Below, one piece after another: positions 6,475-15,981 of a DNA stretch of 64,000 nt. The notes beneath the pieces are model-generated. The model saw nothing but the letters and a program-made list of their open reading frames with translations. It did not search any database and was not told the DNA's origin. The translations under genes and the position numbers were made by a program. The DNA comes from JALHMI01 sp964598535 (GTDB lineage: Bacteria > Planctomycetota > Planctomycetia > Pirellulales > PALSA-1355). Each line of letters starts with the position of its first letter. The stretch's first letter is position 1. The DNA lies in the NCBI GenBank assembly GCA_964598535.1, contig CAZRCI010000002.1, positions 124,001 through 188,000 of the forward strand. The letters are read 5' to 3'.

Positions 6475-8268
6475 TCAGGCCTCGATTTCAACGAGCGAGG
6501 TAACCCGGCCATCTTCCGCGTGGAAGCGTCCAAACAAGAGCTGGTTATAGAGGTTCTTGCCTAGCACGGTGCGCGTGGCGGCGTTTCCCATCGCTCGATA
6601 GAAGAGCCACTGCTCGTCACCGACCTGAATGCGATAGCCAACGGCCTCACCGTGGGCGACCGGCTTGCGCTCGCGTCCTACGGTGAGTTGTCGCCATGTA
6701 ATCTCCCGTTTGAGCCGGCGGGGCTGGAGATCCACAAACAGCGGCACGAGCATGTTCTGGCCTTCGCCCGACTGTGTCAGATGGAGTTGTCCGTTGCGTG
6801 TTTCCAGCGAACCACGAACTCCCGGGCCATTGCGCCATTCGTTGAGTGCCAATGGGGCAACGCGAATTGCCAGACCGTTTTCAGCAATAAGCTGTCCCTC
6901 ACGCGTTTCCGGTTCGGGTTTGAACGTGATCGAAGCGGCAAGCGGAAGCGTTGAGCTGTATTCGATTTTGCCGGGCTTGCTGCCAAGCACCGCATCGGCC
7001 AGCACCAGGCACTGGTCCTGACGCGCTAACGCCAAGTGTCGCTGGACGATGACGTCGCCAGCCAGTGTAAGTTCAAGTTCGAGATAGTCGACATCGCCGT
7101 CCGATTCCCAACAGACTTGTTCCCAGACCCCCTGCGGGGCGAGGAGCTCACCGTCCACGCGAACTTCGAGCGTGTGCCGACCGTTCCAATAATCAGTTTT
7201 GCCAAGAGCGAGTTCGGTAACAAGCTCGGCCGCGCTGTGGTTAACGGCAAGTTGTGGGCTGCGCCGTTGCCAGTCGCAGCGTAAGACCGCTAGCCGGGCA
7301 TCTTCTAATTGCCACGAACTCGGAGGAAAGCTGCTGGAGTCGCCGCCCTTCTCCACCGCTTTGGACAAGTGCTTCGTCTTTTCGCGTTTGCACGCGCGTA
7401 GCGCAGCGTGCAGCAACTTGCGATGCGTTTGGCCATCGGTTGCAAGAAACATTGGCGAGCCGTTAGCTCGGGTTAGACGCCAGGCATATTCGACCAGCGA
7501 TTCAAATTGCCTCTGGACGTCGGAATTCCAGATTTTGCGGCCGCCCTGTTTACTGAGAGATCGCACGCGGGCAAGGCTGGCGATGGTTGGCATCAGGCGA
7601 GCGAGGTGTTCGCCGTGGAGCGTTCCGCTAGCGTCGAGTGCCTGGTCGGCCCATTCATCGAGTGTGTGGCGTGCCGCATCCAGCAGCGCCGAGGAAGCGG
7701 CCAGTTCGGGCAGTAGGTAAGAAAGGTTAGCCGGCAACTCGGCATGGAGCAACAAGGTGGCCAGTGGCTCGGTGGCAGTGCTGTCGCTAGCTGCTAGGGC
7801 AACGAGGCGTTGGGTGAGTTGTAGCCAAATACTTGCGGAAAGGGATTGGGCTAGTTCCGGAAGTGCTTCGGTCCAAACAAGGCATTCCACCGCGAATGAC
7901 ACATCGGCGGAGGTCACCGCGGCACGGCTTAGCCAAGCGCAGACCGCCCCCTCCAATTCTATTGAACTGCGTTCGTTTTTGGGGCATCGTAACAGGTGAG
8001 CAATCCGCTCGGCGGATTCGACTTCAGTGGCATTTCCCCCTTGCAGAACGGCGTTTTGTCGGCCGAGTAGTTTGCCGAGGGATGGATGGTTTCGCTTTGC
8101 AAGATGTTTCCGCCAGACGGCCCAGGTATCGGGATGCTCGGGCGATTCCGAGAGTTTGCGCAGGCGATTGGGGGCAGCCTTACTCCAGAAACTATTGAGC
8201 GCTGCACTCACAGCGGCTGGGTCTTGTTTTCTTTTTCTGGAGTGCTTCGTCGAAGTGGTTGTAGCCAT
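6475..8268 (-). CDS. Uncharacterised 597-residue protein
   Basis: I do not recognise a named family. The start MATTTSTKHSRKRKQD is basic and has no signal peptide, so it is probably cytoplasmic. Residues of about 50-310 are Ala/Leu-rich and look all-helical (possible HEAT-like stacking, not proven). From about residue 360 the sequence looks beta-rich (HTLEVRVDGELLAPQGVWEQ, VDYLELELTLAGDVIVQRHL, QCLVLADAVLG), somewhat like the beta-sandwich at the C-terminus of heparinase-type proteins, but without obvious catalytic residues. It is followed within a few bases by yggS. The 279-base stretch upstream (8269-8547) has a small hairpin TGGCAA-TT-TTGCCA at 8297-8310 and nothing else I can name. Confidence 0.75.
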   Translation of the reverse strand: MATTTSTKHSRKRKQDPAAVSAALNSFWSKAAPNRLRKLSESPEHPDTWAVWRKHLAKRNHPSLGKLLGRQNAVLQGGNATEVESAERIAHLLRCPKNERSSIELEGAVCAWLSRAAVTSADVSFAVECLVWTEALPELAQSLSASIWLQLTQRLVALAASDSTATEPLATLLLHAELPANLSYLLPELAASSALLDAARHTLDEWADQALDASGTLHGEHLARLMPTIASLARVRSLSKQGGRKIWNSDVQRQFESLVEYAWRLTRANGSPMFLATDGQTHRKLLHAALRACKREKTKHLSKAVEKGGDSSSFPPSSWQLEDARLAVLRCDWQRRSPQLAVNHSAAELVTELALGKTDYWNGRHTLEVRVDGELLAPQGVWEQVCWESDGDVDYLELELTLAGDVIVQRHLALARQDQCLVLADAVLGSKPGKIEYSSTLPLAASITFKPEPETREGQLIAENGLAIRVAPLALNEWRNGPGVRGSLETRNGQLHLTQSGEGQNMLVPLFVDLQPRRLKREITWRQLTVGRERKPVAHGEAVGYRIQVGDEQWLFYRAMGNAATRTVLGKNLYNQLLFGRFHAEDGRVTSLVEIEA

Positions 8269-8547
8269 AGGACTATCAGAGGCTCGGCGGCGGGGCTGGC
8301 AATTTTGCCAACGAGGCTGGCGATCCGCGCCGCTACGAGATTCCTTTCTAAACCGAAGGTTGGACGCTGCTAGGGGGAAGCCGGTATCTTAGCAATCGAC
8401 GCCCAAATTATCGCGGCCCCCCGGGCGAAAAATTATCTTTCCGGCCTTCGCCGTGGCATTCTCACGTCGAGGATTGCTGCCCAGACGGATGCTCAGAGTC
8501 GCGGTGTCTGCACCTGGCCGCTGGAAGTTCGAAGTTTTTGCCCGGGG

Positions 8548-9378
8548 CTATACCCGGCAATGCTTCAAAATGTCCACGGCCGGCGCTACATAACTCACAT
8601 AGAACGGCCCAAACTCGGCATAGCGAGCGCTGGCCTCGTCGAACCGCATACGGTAGACAATGTCTTTGAGAAATTCCGGGTTTCGTGCCCAGAGCGTGAC
8701 TCCCCACTCCCAGTCGTCGAGCCCCACGGACACGGTGATGAGCTGCGTGACCTTGCCACCAAACGTCATGCCAGTGCGGCCGTGTTCGGTCATCATCCGG
8801 CTTCGTTCGTTGACGTCGAGCAGAAACCAGTTTTCGCCAACCTCGCGTTTCTTGTTCATCGGATAGAAACAGGTCGCTGGCCAAGGCGGCAGGTCGGGGG
8901 TGAGCCGCTGTTTGCGTATCATCCCCTCGCGGCTTTCATAGGCCTTGAGCTTCGCGACATAGGCAGGGCCATCCGGATCTTCACCTTCGGCGACTAGTCG
9001 TTGGCCGTACTGTTCGACCGTCGGAACGTATTCCGATACCTCGGTTAGTGAGACGAACGAATAGGTAGGTTCAAGGGCCACGCCAAGCGGATCGCTCATC
9101 AGCCTCTGGTGCACACTGTCAATCAAAAGCGGGTCGGCATCGAGCAGCATCAGGCCGAAGTCTGCTTTGTGACCGCTGACGATCGAGGGTTGCAAGCGGG
9201 CCGGGGCCCCCTGCCCTGCCGGATCGAGCGCGGCGCTGAACGCTTCGCGGCCGGCGGCGAGCTCTGCTGGGCTGAGCGATTTGAGCGCCGCACGTTTGAA
9301 ACGGTAGTACAGGTGGCTGCAATGCCAGCCTTCGCTGGGCTTCAGCGAAACTTCTGTCGATGGGGCGCCGTGAGACAT
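8548..9378 (-). CDS. chdC: Coproheme decarboxylase (chlorite-dismutase-like, HemQ/ChdC)
   Basis: This enzyme converts coproheme III to heme b in the coproporphyrin-dependent pathway. The product is 276 residues from ATG 9378, which has CGGAG nearby; the frame is open to 9405. Family motifs are GLMLLDADPLLID, TYSFVSLTEVSEY, CFYPMNKKRE (the Tyr/Lys/Arg box), NWFLLDVNERSRMMTEHGRTG (the His is the likely proximal heme ligand), GLDDWEWGVTLWA and FGPFYVSY. It lies in the same-strand run as SpoVR, with about 120 bases to the gene before it. Other pathway genes are not in the window. Confidence 0.92.
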   Translation of the reverse strand: MSHGAPSTEVSLKPSEGWHCSHLYYRFKRAALKSLSPAELAAGREAFSAALDPAGQGAPARLQPSIVSGHKADFGLMLLDADPLLIDSVHQRLMSDPLGVALEPTYSFVSLTEVSEYVPTVEQYGQRLVAEGEDPDGPAYVAKLKAYESREGMIRKQRLTPDLPPWPATCFYPMNKKREVGENWFLLDVNERSRMMTEHGRTGMTFGGKVTQLITVSVGLDDWEWGVTLWARNPEFLKDIVYRMRFDEASARYAEFGPFYVSYVAPAVDILKHCRV

Positions 9379-9498
9379 CGATGGCTCCGAACCATAGAGA
9401 CACAAATCCTCTCACGCAATGATACCCGCTTGTCGCGGGCAGCGACAGGCACGCATGAGAATCCCCGCGTCTTCGACCGCGACGGTGCGCGTCGACGA

Positions 9499-9978
9499 TC
9501 AGCCAGCGGCTTCAGACAGATCGCCAACCAGACGACAGAGCACCTCGCGAGTGACGTGCGCGGGGACGATTTCGCGCACATTGCCGGCGGTTCGGCTATA
9601 GCGTACGAGGTTCAGGCTGCCGGTCCGAGCCACGAGCAATTCATAATACGTCGTTCGGTTGGCGTCGCGCTGCGGAGGGGTCGAACGCATTTGCACCGTG
9701 CAGCCGGCCTCGTCCGTTTCGATCGGGCTGATCGGTTCGAGCAGATACGTGAGCTTGGCGGCGAGTCCTTCGGCGATCGTCTTTAGCTCCGGAGCGGTCT
9801 TGCTGGTCAGGCTGGCCGATCGAAGCGAGAGCCCGGTGAACGAACAGGCGATCGTATCGAGCGCCGCCAATTCACAAGCCAGCGCTTGTCCCGCGTCGGT
9901 GAGTGCAATGGATTGGCTGCCGCTGGAGAACAACGGCATGCTCGCGAGCGTTTGTTGAAGTTGTTGTTTGAGGTTCAT
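9499..9978 (-). CDS. Small unknown protein translationally coupled to SpoVR
   Basis: The product is 159 residues from ATG 9978. That ATG overlaps the SpoVR stop as ATGA, which decides the start. No known domain is recognised. The N-terminal part is Ser/Ala/Leu-rich (LKQQLQQTLASMPLFSSGSQ) and the C-terminal half looks alpha/beta (TTYYELLVARTGSLNLVRYS, PAHVTREVLCRLVGDL). There is no signal peptide, membrane segment or Cys cluster. Its position as the distal gene of a PrkA-YeaH-SpoVR operon suggests a partner or regulator of SpoVR; this is an inference from context only. Confidence 0.8.
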   Translation of the reverse strand: MNLKQQLQQTLASMPLFSSGSQSIALTDAGQALACELAALDTIACSFTGLSLRSASLTSKTAPELKTIAEGLAAKLTYLLEPISPIETDEAGCTVQMRSTPPQRDANRTTYYELLVARTGSLNLVRYSRTAGNVREIVPAHVTREVLCRLVGDLSEAAG

Positions 9979-11501
9979 GTGTCCACCTCTCCGCACGCTT
10001 CCGTTTGGTGTTCGCCACCATCGAACGAGAGAATCGTTCGCGTGCCGTCGAGCACGGTTTCAATATGGACTGGCCGACCCCAGAGCGTGTAGAGATTGGC
10101 CAGCGTGTCGTGGGCATATCCGGTCTTGAGTTCGACGCCGCCAAACGTGTGTTCGAGAAACAGCTCGCCGCGGTTCCGGTAGTTGCCATCGCGAACGGAA
10201 ATCAGTGGGCGGCCCAGGTTCGTGAGCTGAAACAGAAGCTGCTGCTTGATCTTGGGGAACTCGCGGCTTTCGATTTCATAAGCATCGTTGGCCGGGTTGT
10301 AGCCGAACGAAAAAAGCTTGTGTTCGCGGCAGAAATCGAGCGTCAGAAACTCATCGATAAATGTCAGGTCATTGTGGATTTTTCGAACTTCAAAGATTTT
10401 CTGCCGGCCAAGCCCCACGCCGGTGTCCCAATCTCGTTTGCGAGCCCAATCGTCACACTCCTCATACTCCTTACCGAAGCGGCCTTTATTCCAGCGATCC
10501 TCGATATCGCGGAAGAGCTCGATGCCGACCTTATAGGGATTGAGTCGCGTGGGCGAACTCGCGAGCGTGCCCGAGTGGTGGTCGCAATAATTAACGACGT
10601 CGGCCGCCTCGAGCCCCTGGCGAGTCATGATCGTGGAGTGCCAGTAGCTCGCCCAGCCTTCGTTCATGATTTTGGTTTGGCCCTGGGGCGCGAAGTAATA
10701 GGCTTCGTCGCGAACGATCGAGAGCACGTCGAGCTGCCAAGGGCGGAGTGGAGCGTTCTCCAGCACGAACAGCATCACGTCGCGCGCCGGCTCGGGCGGG
10801 AACCGGGCATGCTTTATTTGTTGCTCGCGCAGCTTATCGGCCTCGGCCGCCAGCACGTGCGGCGGGTTGATGAACGCGTCCATATAATGCTTCGACTGGA
10901 ACCGTCCAGGAGCGGAAGGAACTTCCCCGTCGTCCTGGACGTGCTCGAAGTCGTAGCGGCAAGGCTGATCGAACCGCTTTACGAACGGCGAATGGATGTC
11001 GATCAGGTCTTCGATGCTGAGGCACGCATCAATGAACGTCTCGATCGTCTCCACCCCGAACCGATCCATGTAGCGCCGGATTCGATTGCCGTGGTTGGCC
11101 ATCTCGTCCATCATCTTGCGGTTTGTCTGGCTGAACCAGTAATTGTTCTTGAAGAAGTCGCAGTGGCCATAGACGTGGGCCATCACAAGCTTCTGATCGA
11201 CGAGGCTGTTGCAACGCATTAGGTATGCGTAACAGGGATTGTTGTTGATTACCAACTCATAAATTTTTTGGAGCCCGTAGGTGTAGCCCTTGTTGAGTTG
11301 TTCGAACTCCATGCCAAATCGCCAGTGGGGGTAGCGTGTGGGAAATCCTCCATATGCCGCGATGGCATTGAGCTGGTCGGCATCGATGAGTTCGAAGATC
11401 GTGGGAAAAAAATCCAGTCCATAGTCGCGGGCATAGCCCTCGATCCGGACTTGCATCTCGGCCAGATTTGCCGGCAGCGGTTCAAAGGTGGCGGTCGCCA
11501 T
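9975..11501 (-). CDS. spoVR: SpoVR family protein
   Basis: At 508 residues it is nearly the length of E. coli YcgB. The family is recognisable across its length: YGLDFFPTIFELIDADQLNA, GGFPTRYPHWRFGMEFEQL, INNNPCYAYLMRCNS, MAHVYGHCDFFKNN, KIMNEGWASYWHSTIMT, NPYKVGIELFRDIEDRWN and IGNRDG-like basic segments near the end. The abundance of His/Glu in HVYGH and EGWASYWH suggests a metal site, but the function is unproven. In Bacillus the family acts in spore cortex formation; elsewhere it travels with PrkA and DUF444. It starts 14 bases after the DUF444 stop and overlaps the next gene by 4 bases. Confidence 0.95.
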   Translation of the reverse strand: MATATFEPLPANLAEMQVRIEGYARDYGLDFFPTIFELIDADQLNAIAAYGGFPTRYPHWRFGMEFEQLNKGYTYGLQKIYELVINNNPCYAYLMRCNSLVDQKLVMAHVYGHCDFFKNNYWFSQTNRKMMDEMANHGNRIRRYMDRFGVETIETFIDACLSIEDLIDIHSPFVKRFDQPCRYDFEHVQDDGEVPSAPGRFQSKHYMDAFINPPHVLAAEADKLREQQIKHARFPPEPARDVMLFVLENAPLRPWQLDVLSIVRDEAYYFAPQGQTKIMNEGWASYWHSTIMTRQGLEAADVVNYCDHHSGTLASSPTRLNPYKVGIELFRDIEDRWNKGRFGKEYEECDDWARKRDWDTGVGLGRQKIFEVRKIHNDLTFIDEFLTLDFCREHKLFSFGYNPANDAYEIESREFPKIKQQLLFQLTNLGRPLISVRDGNYRNRGELFLEHTFGGVELKTGYAHDTLANLYTLWGRPVHIETVLDGTRTILSFDGGEHQTEACGEVDT

Positions 11502-11515
11502 GTGTATGCTCGCGG

Positions 11516-12613
11516 TTAGGCCCCGGTGCCTAGGAAGGTCTTGAGGCAGCCGTATACAGCGTCTTTATTTTCGATTTCGGCGGTGATTAGATGTGGCTCG
11601 GCCTCGGCAAAATCGAGCGCGCGAATGAACTCGCCGCTACCGTAGGGGCTTTCTACCTGGCCGTAGCAGAACAAATTGACGTGCGGCAAAATCTCGTTGC
11701 GCAAAAGTTCCAGGCTGCGCTCATTATCTTCGCCCCAGTTGTCGCCATCGGAGAATTGAAAGCAATAGATGTTCCACTCGCTGGACGGAAACGTGCGCTC
11801 AATCAGGTCGGCACACACCTTATAGGCCGAGCTGATGCGCGTGCCACCGCTCTCGCGGGTGTGATAGAAGGTTTCTTCATCGACCTCCTTAGCCGCGGCG
11901 TCGTGGATGATGTAACGCCGTTCAAGGCCCTTGTATTGGCTGCGTAGCCAGGTGTCGAGCCAGAACGCCGCGGTCCGCACGATCTCCTTCTGATCGTCGG
12001 TCATTGAACCGGAAACGTCCATCATGTAAATGATCGCGGCATTGGCCTCGGGGAGTTGCACTTCGTTCCAGGCGCGATATCGCTTGTCGTCGCGAATGGG
12101 TACGACGCGAGGGCGATCGGGCACATAGGCATTGGAGGATATCTGCCGGCGGAGCGCCTCCATATAAGTTCGCTTGAAATGCCGGAGGGATTCCGGGCCG
12201 CTGCGGCGGATGCTCGTATAGCGTGACTTTTCTTGCTCGATGTTGGCCGTGCCCTTGGGCTCGATACGAGGGAGCTCGAGTTCTTCGCCCAGGAGTGCGG
12301 CCAATTCTTCGAGCGAAACCTCGACTTCCAACAGGTGCGCGCCCGGATCGCTGCCGGCGGCTCCGGCGCCCTCTCCGCCATCATCGCCTTTGCCGATCGG
12401 TGTACCGGGTTCACCATCGCCCTGCCCCACTCCGCCGCTGCCGTTTTTTCCGTAGCGGAAGTGTGGCACATCGAGCTGTGGGATCGGAATACTAACCAGA
12501 TCGCGACCCTTACGGCCGATCATTTCGCCGTGCGTGACGTACCGGCGAAGATTCTGGCGAATCTTGCCGCGCACGATCTGCTTGAATCGCGATAGGTCGT
12601 GTTCGATTCTCAT
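11516..12613 (-). CDS. DUF444 / YeaH-YhbH family protein with VWA-like domain
   Basis: The product is 365 residues. The N-terminus (DLSRFKQIVRGKIRQNLRRY) is followed by a Gly-rich linker (about residues 55-90), then YTSIRRSGPESLRHFKRTYMEA. The C-terminal von Willebrand A-like half has MDVSGSMTDDQKEIV (MIDAS-type DxSxS), FWLDTWLRSQYKGLERRYIIHDA and GGTRISSAYKVC. In other bacteria this family is encoded with PrkA and SpoVR and takes part in stress or stationary-phase physiology. It sits 79 bases after prkA and 14 bases before spoVR. Confidence 0.95.
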   Translation of the reverse strand: MRIEHDLSRFKQIVRGKIRQNLRRYVTHGEMIGRKGRDLVSIPIPQLDVPHFRYGKNGSGGVGQGDGEPGTPIGKGDDGGEGAGAAGSDPGAHLLEVEVSLEELAALLGEELELPRIEPKGTANIEQEKSRYTSIRRSGPESLRHFKRTYMEALRRQISSNAYVPDRPRVVPIRDDKRYRAWNEVQLPEANAAIIYMMDVSGSMTDDQKEIVRTAAFWLDTWLRSQYKGLERRYIIHDAAAKEVDEETFYHTRESGGTRISSAYKVCADLIERTFPSSEWNIYCFQFSDGDNWGEDNERSLELLRNEILPHVNLFCYGQVESPYGSGEFIRALDFAEAEPHLITAEIENKDAVYGCLKTFLGTGA

Positions 12614-12692
12614 CAGGTGTTTCTCAAATCGTGAGCATGGTCGTTCGCGGCCGATCTTCCGGCGCTTTCCGGGAGATCGGCCTTCTAAGTTG

Positions 12693-14735
12693 TTATGCCG
12701 TGGGCTTGGCGTCTCCGCGAGCGAAGATGCTGGCCACGAAGTTCAATACGTCGGTGGCACTTTCGTCGTCGTAACCGTAGTCGCGAATGAGCCGTTGCTT
12801 GACGACATCGATCTTGGCCTGGGTATCGGCGTCGACCACCTTGGAAACCAGGCTCGTGAGCTTGATCGAATCTTTCTGGTCTTCAAACAACTTGAGCTCG
12901 AGGGCTTTGTAGAGTCGTTCATTGGTCTTGTAGTCGAATGTTCGCCCGTCGATCGACAAGGCGCCGATATAATTCATGATCTCGCGGCGGAAGTCGTCCT
13001 TGCGGCTTTCCGGAATGTCGATTTTTTGTTCGATCGACCGCATGAGGCGCTCGTCCGGCTCTTGATACTGGCCCGTGAACGTATTCTTGACCTTTTCACG
13101 CTGGGTGTAGGCCTTGACGTTGTCGATGTAGTTCCCGCAGAGTCTTTTCAGGGCGTCTTCGTCGGCGGCAATCGCGCGCTGAACCTCGTTTTTCACGATG
13201 TTTTCGTATTCCTCCTTAACCACGCCCAGCAGCTCGCGATACTTCGACCGCAGTTCGTCGTTCGTGATCAAAGTGTGATGCTTGAGTCCCGCTTCGAGTT
13301 CATTCATCACCATGAAGGGGTTGATCGAACGCGCTTCGGGGTGAGCCACAAGCGCGTTGGAGATCTTGTCTTGCACGTACCGTGGCGAGATGCCGTGCAT
13401 CCCTTCGCCGGTGGCCTGCTCGCGCAACTCCTTGATGTTGTCCTCGGTAAATCCGGGAAGCGTCTTGCCGTTATAGAGCTTGAGCTTTTGGAGCAGCGTT
13501 AGGCCCGCATTTTTGGGTTCTTCGAGCCGGGTGAGAATGGCCCACATGGCGGCCATCTCAATCGTATGCGGAGCGATGTGCTTTCCGAGCACGGTGGCGC
13601 GATTGTAATCCTTTTCGTAGATCTTGATCTCATCGGCCAGCTTGGTGACGTAAGGGACGTCGATCTTCACCGTCCGATCGCGCAAGGCTTCCATGAACTC
13701 ATTGTTTTGAAGCCTACGATATTCGGGTTCATTTGTATGACCAAGGATGACTTCATCGATATCGGTTTGTGCAAACTTCTTGGGCTTGACCTTGTGTTCC
13801 TGGCTTGCGCCCAGCAAGTCGTAGAGGAATGCCACGTCGAGCTTGAGTACTTCGACGAATTCGACCATGCCACGATTGGCGATATTGAACTCGCCGTCAA
13901 AGTTGAACGCTCGTGGGTCGCTGTCGCTGCCGTATTCGGCGATCTTGCGGTAGTTGATGTCACCGGTCAGCTCGGTGGAGTCTTGGTTCTTCTCGTCCTT
14001 GGGCTGGAACGTGCCAATGCCGATGCGGTCTTTTTCGCTGAGAATCAGGCGGCGAACTCGAACGTCGGCGACCACTTTGGTCCAGTCGCCGTCTGTTCGC
14101 TTGAGCATCTGGCTGTAGACGTAACGGCAGTAGGGGCAAAGTTCGCCCGTTGCCTTCACGCGATAGCCGCCTGGTTGCACCTCGGCGTTCAGCCGCTCGT
14201 ACACATCGGCTCGAAAACGCTCAGGAATCAGGTGCAACGGCTCCTCGTTCATGGGGCACCATTGCACGCCGTCCGGCGTGTTCCAACCGAGTGCGTAGAG
14301 CGCGCCTTCATCCTTGGAGCTGTAACGCTCGAGCCCCTTTTTAAGCAGGCGAGCGATAGTGCTCTTGCTGCTTCCTACGGGGCCGTGAAGCAAAAGAACG
14401 CGTTTCTCGATGCCGTAGCCTTGAGCGGCGCTCTTGAAGGCATTCACAAGATGCCAGAGAGAGTCGTCGAGACCGAATACGGCGTCACGCCCATGGTCAT
14501 CCGGATCGCTGAAGAAGCGATACCGGACGCGCTTCTCGCGAAACTCCTCGAACGTCTCGGTGCCGTACGACAACACCATGTCGTAAAGCCGCTCAAAGGC
14601 GTTGCGTGTGACCGCAGTATTTGACCGCACCACGTCGAGATACTGCTCGAAAGTGCCCTCCCAGTTCTTGCGGCGGAACTGCTCAAGGTCCTGGCGCTCG
14701 GCCACGAGGGAGATGATCTCGCGTCCGTAATTCAT
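12693..14735 (-). CDS. prkA: PrkA family serine protein kinase (YeaG-like)
   Basis: The product is 680 residues from ATG 14735, which has CGGAG nine bases upstream. The open frame extends to 15014 but that extension is unlike the family. Domains: an N-terminal AAA+ module with Walker A GPVGSSKST (about residues 118-126), MNEEPLHLIP, a CPYC pair, ILSEKDRIGIGTFQPKDEKNQD, then the C-terminal PrkA kinase-like region (ISPRYVQDKISNAL, INPFMVMNELEAGLKHH, and YDDESATDVLNFVASIFARGD at the end). It is the first gene of the PrkA-DUF444-SpoVR set. Confidence 0.96.
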   Translation of the reverse strand: MNYGREIISLVAERQDLEQFRRKNWEGTFEQYLDVVRSNTAVTRNAFERLYDMVLSYGTETFEEFREKRVRYRFFSDPDDHGRDAVFGLDDSLWHLVNAFKSAAQGYGIEKRVLLLHGPVGSSKSTIARLLKKGLERYSSKDEGALYALGWNTPDGVQWCPMNEEPLHLIPERFRADVYERLNAEVQPGGYRVKATGELCPYCRYVYSQMLKRTDGDWTKVVADVRVRRLILSEKDRIGIGTFQPKDEKNQDSTELTGDINYRKIAEYGSDSDPRAFNFDGEFNIANRGMVEFVEVLKLDVAFLYDLLGASQEHKVKPKKFAQTDIDEVILGHTNEPEYRRLQNNEFMEALRDRTVKIDVPYVTKLADEIKIYEKDYNRATVLGKHIAPHTIEMAAMWAILTRLEEPKNAGLTLLQKLKLYNGKTLPGFTEDNIKELREQATGEGMHGISPRYVQDKISNALVAHPEARSINPFMVMNELEAGLKHHTLITNDELRSKYRELLGVVKEEYENIVKNEVQRAIAADEDALKRLCGNYIDNVKAYTQREKVKNTFTGQYQEPDERLMRSIEQKIDIPESRKDDFRREIMNYIGALSIDGRTFDYKTNERLYKALELKLFEDQKDSIKLTSLVSKVVDADTQAKIDVVKQRLIRDYGYDDESATDVLNFVASIFARGDAKPTA

Positions 14736-15559
14736 AGTGAATCTCCGAAGAAAGGCAGCCTGCGCCGCTTTCGCCGGAGTTTCCCTGAACGCCAGGGGCT
14801 TTGCGGCGAAACGCGCCGAGCGGCCCAAAACTAGTTGTGCGTGCCTAAGGACTGTGTATGGAAGTGGAGATTGCTGGACGATTACTTGTTGGTAGCCGCT
14901 CGCAAGCGGTTGGTTTCTAGTGGCTGGTTTCGGCCGTGGTTTTTCGATCTTGTATCCTGAGATTTCGCGCGACTTGTGCGCAGACGTTGCCGCGCGCATG
15001 CGCAGTGACGGCATGGCGGACGGCGACGCAATGGGCAGGCGGTCGCATCCCGGACGTTTCGTAGCGCGCAGCGCGGCACCGCTGTCAAAAACGCGTTACA
15101 AGAGACCGGGAGAGAGAGAAATTGGAAAAGAACGCTCAAGGCGCGGCGGGCAGGATGCTACGACAAGCCTACTTCTCGTTGCTTGTGGTCTTACGGTTGG
15201 CCGTGCGATCCTTGCCGCGACCATCTCCTATACCTTCCCTATGCCAAGTATGCTCACGAGATGCGGTACCGACAATATGGGTTTCTGAGCAAAGTCAATC
15301 CATTGTCGTCCTAGGAGAGTGCAAATTCCTTGCCGCATGCGATAATATCTCGTATTTTTCCGATGAAATCGCAACGCGCCCTATTCTTGGACGCTAGCTT
15401 TTCCGCGGAAGTTCGCGGCGGCCGGCAAGTTTCTGGACACTTGCGGAAGTGTTGGGCGACCGTTGCGGAGACAGCCGGCGGATCGGCAAACAGACGCGCG
15501 GCCAGGCAGATTTCATGGGGCGATGCGCGCTGGTCGGCAGCACGCGAATGCAAATTCGT
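14736..15559. other. 824-base intergenic region, no supported gene
   Basis: This lies between prkA and the end of the response-regulator gene. Short open frames occur on both strands but none has a recognisable family, a good start with ribosome-binding site, or typical codon pattern. It should contain the prkA promoter; no convincing box was found. Confidence 0.5.
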
Positions 15560-15981
15560 TCAGGCGAGCAGACGCTTGACACTTTCCATGAGTCGATCCA
15601 TCGCGAACGGCTTGGCGTCGACGATTACATCCGCAAGCCGTTCNNNNNNNNNNCGTCGACGCCAAGCATCTCGGCATAGGCCTTGTGCCGGCTACCTTCG
15701 TTGGCCGTAATCATGATCACGCGCAAAGGAACCGGCCGGCTGCGGCGGAGCTTTTCCAGGACCAGGAAGCCCGATCGCTTGGGCATCATCATGTCCAGGA
15801 TCACTAAGTCCGGGTCTTCTTTTTCAGCCATGGCCAGGCCCTGATTGCCATCGCGGGCGATGAGCACTTCATAGCCGCTGGCTTCGAGCGCGAAACGCAC
15901 GCTTTCGACGATCTCCTGATCGTCGTCCACAATCAGAACTCGCTGCTGTTTGACGTCGCTCTTTGCCTCTTCCATGGTCAA
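15560..15981 (-). CDS. Single-domain response regulator (CheY-like), interrupted by assembly gap
   Basis: As deposited, the frame reads REC residues 1-109 and then enters ten Ns. Marks: acidic pocket VDDDQE (D19-D21), phospho-acceptor D63 in LVILDMMMP, T92 in MITANEG. The conserved Lys segment DDYIRKPF is encoded on the wrong strand, at 15611-15643. If 15611-15637 is inverted, overlapped with the right side and the Ns dropped, one continuous frame of 130 residues results, ending RLMESVKRLLA with a stop at 15560-15562. There is no output domain. The partner kinase is not adjacent. Divergent from the peptidase gene at 16133. Confidence 0.88.
15644..15653. other. Assembly gap (10 N) with inverted flank
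   Basis: The ten Ns are a placeholder rather than a measured length. GAACGG (15605-15610) and CCGTTC (15638-15643) are inverted repeats bounding 27 bases whose reverse complement is what the gene needs. CTTGGCGTCGACG at 15611-15623 is the reverse complement of 15654-15666. Confidence 0.95.

Noticed and set aside
10005..11222. 405-codon frame opposite spoVR
   Set aside because: Antisense shadow of a clearly conserved gene.
13566..14624. 352-codon frame opposite prkA
   Set aside because: Antisense shadow; PrkA is conserved across the whole stretch.
14736..15014. N-terminal extension of PrkA
   Set aside because: 93 extra residues unlike the family; ATG 14735 has a good ribosome-binding site.
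14882..15553. Short genes in the 824-base gap
   Set aside because: Conflicting small frames on both strands without family resemblance or convincing starts.
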